From assembly GCF_018614205.1 (NCBI RefSeq), contig NZ_JAGGOS010000006.1:1-38318 (forward strand): a DNA stretch of 38,318 bases, read 5' to 3'. The notes beneath the pieces are model-generated. The model saw nothing but the letters and a program-made list of their open reading frames with translations. It was not told where the DNA came from and searched no databases. Shown here piece after piece: positions 33,506-38,318 of this stretch. Origin of the DNA: Streptomyces sp. ISL-36 (lineage in GTDB: Bacteria > Actinomycetota > Actinomycetes > Streptomycetales > Streptomycetaceae). Position numbers and translations under genes: made by a program. Position 1 is the first letter of the stretch. Each line of letters begins with the position of its first letter.

Positions 33506-34288
33506 TCAGGCCTCGGTGCCCACGCGGCGTGCGCGGCGGTACAGCAGCGCGCCGCCGAGCAGCAGGGCCGCGCCGGCCGGGACGGCGTAGCCGACCAGGT
33601 CCGCGCCCGTGCTCGCGAGCACGGCGGGGCTTCCCTGGGGACCGGGCGCGGGCGCGGGCGCCGGCTCCTCGCCGTCGGTGCTCGGCACCGGCAGGCTCCT
33701 CACGGGTGTGTGCGGGTTCGGCGCCTCGGGGCGGCCGGGGCCGTTGACCGAGGTGTTGCCGAAGGCCGGGTTGCCGATGCCGACGACGTTGACCGAGTTG
33801 CCGCTGACGTTCACGGGGAGGTGGATCGGCAGCTGGATGCCGTTGCCGGAGAGCACTCCGCCGGAACCCTGCGCATGGCCCTCGGCGGTGGCGCCACCAC
33901 CGTGGGAACCGCTGCCGTCGGAGCCGCTGCCCGCGTGGGAGCCGCCGCCGCGCGAGCCACCGCCCTGCCCTTCACCGTGCGGGGTTCCCGGCAGGTCCTT
34001 GTGCGAGCCGCCGCCGTCCCGGCCCGAGCCGCGACCGTCGGACCCGTCTGAGTTGGCACAGCCGTTCTCAAAGGCCGGGTTGAGCAGTCCGACGACATTG
34101 ACGGTGTTCCCACAGACATTGACCGGAGCGTGCACCGGCAGTTGAATCGTGTTGCCGGAGATCGCACCCGGCGAATCGACCGCGGCGCCCTGAGCGCCCG
34201 CGCCGGCGTGCGCAGCGCCCGCCGAGAGCGCCAGCGCGCCACCCGTGACCATCAGTGTGGCCAGACCACTTCGGCGAATCTGCCTCAT
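33506..34288 (-). CDS. Long chaplin, cell-wall-anchored (LAXTG)
   Basis: 260 aa, ATG at 34286-34288. Chaplins coat aerial hyphae and spores of Streptomyces with amyloid-like hydrophobic fibrils. Signal peptide 1-28, chaplin domain 1 (about 36-80) with GAISGNTIQLPVHAPVNVCGNTVNVVGLLN and both cysteines (C59, C77), a Gly/Ser-rich linker (81-145), chaplin domain 2 (about 144-183), then a Pro-rich stalk, LASTG (224-228), a membrane helix and RRARR. This is the ChpA/B/C layout anchored by sortase. Oddly, domain 2 has Ser162 and Ser180 at the two cysteine places, so its disulfide is absent. A GC-rich hairpin lies in the leader. Expression during aerial growth is expected. Confidence 0.94.
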   Translation of the reverse strand: MRQIRRSGLATLMVTGGALALSAGAAHAGAGAQGAAVDSPGAISGNTIQLPVHAPVNVCGNTVNVVGLLNPAFENGCANSDGSDGRGSGRDGGGSHKDLPGTPHGEGQGGGSRGGGSHAGSGSDGSGSHGGGATAEGHAQGSGGVLSGNGIQLPIHLPVNVSGNSVNVVGIGNPAFGNTSVNGPGRPEAPNPHTPVRSLPVPSTDGEEPAPAPAPGPQGSPAVLASTGADLVGYAVPAGAALLLGGALLYRRARRVGTEA

Positions 34289-34313
34289 GGCTTCCTGCCT
34301 TCCGGAGGTTTTC

Positions 34314-34329
34314 ACGGGCATTCGCCCGT
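34314..34329 (-). promoter_or_regulatory. Leader hairpin of chaplin mRNA
   Basis: On the minus strand ACGGGC-GAAT-GCCCGT forms a perfect 6-bp stem 25 nt upstream of the ATG, just before the GGAAGG ribosome site. The GAAT tetraloop keeps it compact. It could stabilise the mRNA or affect translation. Confidence 0.4.
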
Positions 34330-34490
34330 ACCCGCAATTAACGCGATTCCAACCCACCCGGATCAGGCCACCGGCGCGTTTCACTCCATCGTGTGGGCGG
34401 ATGTCGAACGCGTGCGACCTCGCTGCGCTAGCGCGCCCTCGTCGGCGGCGCACGTACCGACTCCGCCCGGGCCCACGGCAGGAGCGTCGG

Positions 34491-35795
34491 TCAGCGGCCG
34501 AGGAGGTCGGTGAGAGCCCCGACCGGATCGGGGTCCGGGGTACCGCGGGGCCACCAGTCCTCGCGGTCGGCGTCCGACTCGTAGCCGTACCAGAGGCCGT
34601 CGCGGCCGAGGCGGAGCTGGAGCGACCTGGTCGACAGCCGGTTCCGCCAGGGGCGGAAGGACGGGTAGTCGGCGGCGAGCAGGGCGGGCCGGGCCCGGTC
34701 GAACGGACCGGCCGGCGGGTCCCAGGGCTCTTCCAGGACGGCGAGGCCGGCCAGGCCGCCCTGGCGCCAGGCGGCGACGGCGCGGGCCAGGTCGGTGGGG
34801 GTGCGGTCGAGCGCGTACCCGAGGTCGCGGTAGAGCGCGCGGGTGGACGCGGTGAGGCCGGAGCCCGGGTGGGCGGCGGCCAGCCGGACGGCGTCCTGCC
34901 AGGGAGTGAGGGCGGCCACGGGGTCGTGACCGGTGACGAGGAAGGTGTGGGCGCGGGAGGCGGCCTCCGTCGCGAGGAGGTCCAGGGCGAGCGGATCCGG
35001 GGCGTGCGGGTCCGGCGGATGGACCGGTGGCCGGCCGGGCTGCGCGGGAACGGGGAGGGGCGGCGGGAGCGGAGGCAGGGGCCGGCTCCCGGCGCTGCCG
35101 GGGGCGGTGTCGAGCACGTGGCGGGCCGGGACCGTGGGCAGGAGCGACGTGGCCGTGCTCGCCTCGGCGGCCGACCGCGCCGCGTTGCGGTGGGTCAGCG
35201 CGGCGAGGATCTCCTGCTCACCACGGCCTCGCATCAGGAAGAGGACGAAGGGGTCCTCGTCGAGGAGCCTGGCCGACTGGTAGCAGAGCGCGGCGGCGTG
35301 CTTGCAGGGGTATCCGTCGTCGGGGCAGGAGCAGTCGGGGATCAGGTCACCGGGCGCGGGCAGCAGGCCCGTGACCGCTTCGAGGGCGTGCGGGACGTCC
35401 TTGTCGAGCAGAGCGGCGATGTGGTCGGGCCGGGCCGCCGCTTCGTCGAGGAACCGCTCCCAGTCGTCGTCCCCGAGGGTGCGGAGCCGGATCTCGGTAC
35501 GGTACGGACGGGGCCGGGTGCCATGGACGTAGGCGACGACACGGCCGGGAGTGACAGTGATCGCGTCGACGTGGCCCCGGCCCGCGTAGGCCTTGCCACG
35601 GGCCAGCCGGGCCGCGTCGAGGGCGGTGTCCTCCAGGGCCTCCACCCATGCGTTGCCCCACCAGGTGGCGGCGAAGCGCCCGTCCGGCGCCTCCCGCGGC
35701 GCGAGGGGCGGGAACGTCCGGCGTCGGTCGTCGTGGAGCGGACCGGCGTACCGCGCGCCGGCCGGTCGGCGGCCCGTGGCGGGGCGGCGGTTCAT
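34491..35795 (-). CDS. SWIM zinc-finger protein
   Basis: 434 aa, ATG at 35793-35795, overlapping the stop of the SNF2 gene by 4 nt. The SWIM motif CSCPDDGYPCKH (Cys155, Cys157, Cys164, His166; CxCx6CxH) is intact and is thought to bind DNA or protein. The N-terminal stretch FAATWWGNAWVEALEDTALDAARLARGKAYAGRGHV is the conserved signature of bacterial SWIM proteins that pair with SNF2 helicases. A Pro-rich linker (about 235-280) leads to a variable C-terminus with a WW-like end. Always beside a SNF2 gene, it probably works with it in DNA remodelling; the process is unknown. Confidence 0.93.
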   Translation of the reverse strand: MNRRPATGRRPAGARYAGPLHDDRRRTFPPLAPREAPDGRFAATWWGNAWVEALEDTALDAARLARGKAYAGRGHVDAITVTPGRVVAYVHGTRPRPYRTEIRLRTLGDDDWERFLDEAAARPDHIAALLDKDVPHALEAVTGLLPAPGDLIPDCSCPDDGYPCKHAAALCYQSARLLDEDPFVLFLMRGRGEQEILAALTHRNAARSAAEASTATSLLPTVPARHVLDTAPGSAGSRPLPPLPPPLPVPAQPGRPPVHPPDPHAPDPLALDLLATEAASRAHTFLVTGHDPVAALTPWQDAVRLAAAHPGSGLTASTRALYRDLGYALDRTPTDLARAVAAWRQGGLAGLAVLEEPWDPPAGPFDRARPALLAADYPSFRPWRNRLSTRSLQLRLGRDGLWYGYESDADREDWWPRGTPDPDPVGALTDLLGR

Positions 35796-38318
35796 GACGG
35801 CCTCCTCAGCGACACCAGGTCGGCCAGCTCGCGGTCGGTCAGTTCGGTGAGCGCGGCCTCGCCGGAGCCGAGGACGGCGTCGGCGAGGGCCCGCTTGGCG
35901 CGCAGCATCTCGGCGATGCTGTCCTCCACCGTGCCCTCGGCGATCAGCCGGTGGACCTGGACCGGCTGGGTCTGCCCGATGCGGTAGGCCCGGTCGGTGG
36001 CCTGCTCCTCGACGGCGGGGTTCCACCAGCGGTCGAAGTGGACGACGTGCCCCGCCCGGGTCAGGTTGAGACCGGTGCCCGCCGCCTTCAGGGACAGCAG
36101 GAAGACGGGCACCTCGCCGGACTGGAAACGGTCCACCATCCGCTCGCGCTCGGCCACCGGCGTTCCACCGTGGAGGAGTTGGGCGGGGATCGCCCGGGAG
36201 GCCAGGTGATCGGCGAGGAGCCGGGCCATGGAGACGTACTGGGTGAAGACCAGCACGGAGCCGTCCTCGGCGAGGATCGTGTCGAGGAGTTCGTCGAGCA
36301 GGGCGAGCTTTCCCGAGCGGCCGGCGAGCCGGGCCGTGCCACCGCCCTTCGCCGTCTGTTCCTTGAGGTACTGGGCGGGGTGGTTGCAGATCTGCTTGAG
36401 GGAGGTCAGCAGTTTCATGATGAGGCCACGGCGCGCGATGCCCTCCGCGCCCTCGACCTGCGCCATGGTCTCCCGCACCACCGCCTCGTAGAGCGAGGCC
36501 TGTTCGCGGGTGAGGGAAACCGGGTGGTCCGACTCGGTCTTGGGCGGCAGCTCGGGGACGATGCCGGGGTCCGACTTGCGGCGGCGCAGCAGGAAGGGCC
36601 GCACGAGGCGGGCGAGCCGCTCCACCGCCTCGTCGTTCTCGATCTCCTCGCTGTTCTCGACGGCGCGGGCGTGGCGGGCGCGGAAGGCCTTGAGCGGCCC
36701 GAGGAGGCCGGGGGTGGTCCAGTCGAGCAGGGCCCACAGCTCGGAGAGATTGTTCTCCACGGGAGTGCCGGTGAGGGCGACCCGGGCCGCGGTCGGGATC
36801 GTGCGCAGCGCCTTCGCGGTCGCGGAGAAGGGGTTCTTGACGTGCTGGGCCTCGTCGGCGACGACCATCCCCCACTCCAGCGCGGCCAGTTGCGGAGCAC
36901 TGGTGCGCAGGGTGCCGTACGTGGTGAGGACGAATCCGCCGGTGCCGGAGCCGCCGTCGAGCCCGTCGAGGGAGCGGTCGGCGCCGTGGAAGCGGCGCAC
37001 GGGGACGCCCGGCGCGAACCGCTGGATCTCCCGCTGCCAGTTGCCGAGCAGGGAGGCGGGACAGACGACCAGGGTGGGTGCCCGGCGGGCGCGGCGCAGG
37101 TGGAGGGCGATGAGGGTGACGGTCTTGCCGAGACCCATGTCGTCGGCGAGGCAGCCGCCGAGGCCTAGTGAGGTCATCAGGTCCAGCCAGGCGAGTCCGC
37201 GCAGCTGGTAGTCGCGCAGGGTGGCGTCCAGGCCGGCGGGCGGGGCGACCGCCTCCGGACCGGCGACGAGCCGGTCCCGCAGAGTCGCGAGCGCGCCGAC
37301 GGGCACGGCGCGGACGGTCTCGCCGTCCACCTCGGCCGTGCCGCTGAGGGCGACGGCGAGGGCGTCGACGGGTTCCAGGAGGCCGAGTTCACGCTTGCGG
37401 GCCTTGCGGACCAGGTCCGGGTCGACGACCACCCACTGGTCGCGCAGCCGCACGATGGGCCGGTGGGACTCGGCGAGGACGTCCATCTCCCGCTCGGTGA
37501 GCGGGTCGCCGTCGAGGGCGAGCTGCCAGTTGAAGCGGAGCAGCTCCTTGCTGTCGAAGAAGGTGGTGCCGTCGGTGGCGGATCCGGGGGCGGCGACGGG
37601 CGGCCGGACGACGGCGGAGGCGCTGAGCGAGCGGGCCAGCTCGCGGGGCCAGTGGACGGCGACCCCGGCGTCGGCGAGGCGGGCGGCGGCCGGCCCGAGC
37701 AGTTCGTACAGCTCGTCCTCGGTCAGGGCGACGACGTCGGGTACGTCGCGTTCCAGGAGCCTGCCGAGGGGTGGCCAGACGCGCGCCGCGCGGCGCACCG
37801 CGAGGACGGCGTCGATGCGGGCGCGCGGCCCGAAGTGCTCGTCGCCGTCGCCAGCCCAGAGAGCCGCGGCGTCGATGACGAGGGTGGGGTCGGCGAGGCT
37901 GTGAACCTGGAGGAGGGCGGCGGCCGCCTGCCGCTCGTCGCCGCCCTCCTCGGCGATGTCGAAGAGTTCGTATCCGGCGAGGTCGAGCCGGAGTGAGACC
38001 CGGACACCGGCGTCCATGCCGGCCGCTGCCTCGGCCGCCCAGGCACGCGCGCGGGGCAGGTGCTGCGCCGCGCGGGCCGCGAACGGCGCCCCGGCCGCGT
38101 GGGCCGCGGCGGGCGTGCGGGGCAGGGTGTCGGCGACCGCGTCGAGGAACGCCCGTACGAGCGCTTCCGGCTCGGGCAGCTGGAGCGGACTTCGGCCGGG
38201 GACGGGCACGGCATGGCCTTCGTACGGCATGGCGGCGGCGACGGCCCGCAGGTGGGCGATGTCGTCGGCGTCCAGCGGGCCGGCCCGCCAGGCGTCCAGG
38301 TCGTCGGCGGTGAGCCCG
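35792..38318 (-). CDS. SNF2-family helicase (5' end outside window)
   Basis: Partial: 841 residues are visible and the frame is open to the window edge (GLTADDLDAWRAGPLDADDIAHL precedes the ATG at 38230), so the start lies beyond 38318. The N-terminal part is a SNF2-associated domain. The helicase core follows: CLADDMGLGKTVTLIAL (Walker A), VVADEAQHVKN (DEAQ box), LTGTPVENNLSELWALLDW, and the C-terminal half LKAAGTGLNLTRAGHVVHFDRWWNPAVEEQATDRAYRIGQTQPVQVH (motifs V and VI). It is an ATP-driven DNA translocase, coupled to the SWIM gene. Bacterial SNF2 proteins of this type act on RNA polymerase recycling or repair; the exact role here is open. Confidence 0.95.
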   Translation of the reverse strand, partial: GLTADDLDAWRAGPLDADDIAHLRAVAAAMPYEGHAVPVPGRSPLQLPEPEALVRAFLDAVADTLPRTPAAAHAAGAPFAARAAQHLPRARAWAAEAAAGMDAGVRVSLRLDLAGYELFDIAEEGGDERQAAAALLQVHSLADPTLVIDAAALWAGDGDEHFGPRARIDAVLAVRRAARVWPPLGRLLERDVPDVVALTEDELYELLGPAAARLADAGVAVHWPRELARSLSASAVVRPPVAAPGSATDGTTFFDSKELLRFNWQLALDGDPLTEREMDVLAESHRPIVRLRDQWVVVDPDLVRKARKRELGLLEPVDALAVALSGTAEVDGETVRAVPVGALATLRDRLVAGPEAVAPPAGLDATLRDYQLRGLAWLDLMTSLGLGGCLADDMGLGKTVTLIALHLRRARRAPTLVVCPASLLGNWQREIQRFAPGVPVRRFHGADRSLDGLDGGSGTGGFVLTTYGTLRTSAPQLAALEWGMVVADEAQHVKNPFSATAKALRTIPTAARVALTGTPVENNLSELWALLDWTTPGLLGPLKAFRARHARAVENSEEIENDEAVERLARLVRPFLLRRRKSDPGIVPELPPKTESDHPVSLTREQASLYEAVVRETMAQVEGAEGIARRGLIMKLLTSLKQICNHPAQYLKEQTAKGGGTARLAGRSGKLALLDELLDTILAEDGSVLVFTQYVSMARLLADHLASRAIPAQLLHGGTPVAERERMVDRFQSGEVPVFLLSLKAAGTGLNLTRAGHVVHFDRWWNPAVEEQATDRAYRIGQTQPVQVHRLIAEGTVEDSIAEMLRAKRALADAVLGSGEAALTELTDRELADLVSLRRPS

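Noticed and set aside
33491..33514. Short inverted repeat GAGGCC/GGCCTC at the DUF2293-chaplin junction
   Set aside because: Only 6 bp and overlapping the chaplin stop; common in such GC-rich DNA and too weak to call a terminator.

Overview
The window is a very GC-rich, gene-dense stretch of an actinobacterial chromosome, almost certainly Streptomyces. The evidence is a long chaplin with a LAXTG sorting signal, TerC/TerD proteins, a mycothiol-type isomerase, a KilB-like protein, GTG/TTG starts, and -10 elements lying 6-7 nt before start codons as in leaderless actinobacterial mRNAs. I find no rRNA, standard tRNA, insertion sequence or CRISPR array. The right edge cuts a SNF2 helicase gene; all other genes look complete.

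Layout. 1-4.3 kb: a secreted papain-like protease with a co-transcribed membrane-anchored partner, an HTH regulator, a 13-bp tandem repeat array, a Rieske lipoprotein and a PfkB sugar kinase. 4.4-18.4 kb: a DNA-repair core with uvrA, uvrB and ogt. Between them are a maleylpyruvate-isomerase-like protein, an MBL hydrolase, an MHS transporter, TerC behind a probable manganese (yybP-ykoY) riboswitch, a TerD fusion protein, TerD, and (after uvrB) an MHYT membrane protein. uvrB, ogt and the MBL hydrolase each carry the same TGTCRGTG-N8-TAnnnT promoter, which matches the RecA-independent, PafBC-type DNA-damage promoter. They therefore look like one damage regulon.

18.5-29 kb: an MFS exporter; a coupled three-gene operon (secreted metallophosphatase with discoidin domain, MFS transporter, propeller protein) behind a ROK-type palindrome; a cupin; a C39-like protease overlapping a lipoprotein gene; and the pseudouridine catabolism pair psuG-psuK, tail-to-tail with a uridine-kinase-like gene that lacks a standard P-loop. 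A (CACAG)10 microsatellite lies upstream of that last gene. 29-38.3 kb: an HxlR regulator divergent from an AlaA-type aminotransferase, a 365-nt gap, a small accessory-looking group (phage-type conserved protein, KilB-like, DUF2293), the chaplin, and a SWIM-SNF2 pair.

The most unusual item is in that gap. At 31299-31372, minus strand, there is a four-stem fold with tRNA hallmarks (TTCGAAT T-loop, D-arm with AATGGCA loop, U8, 7-bp acceptor stem) in circularly permuted order: the T-arm half comes first, the acceptor stem is closed by a 7-nt loop, and the anticodon stem is opened and extended by further pairing. All assignments rest on reading the sequence; no database or folding program was run.
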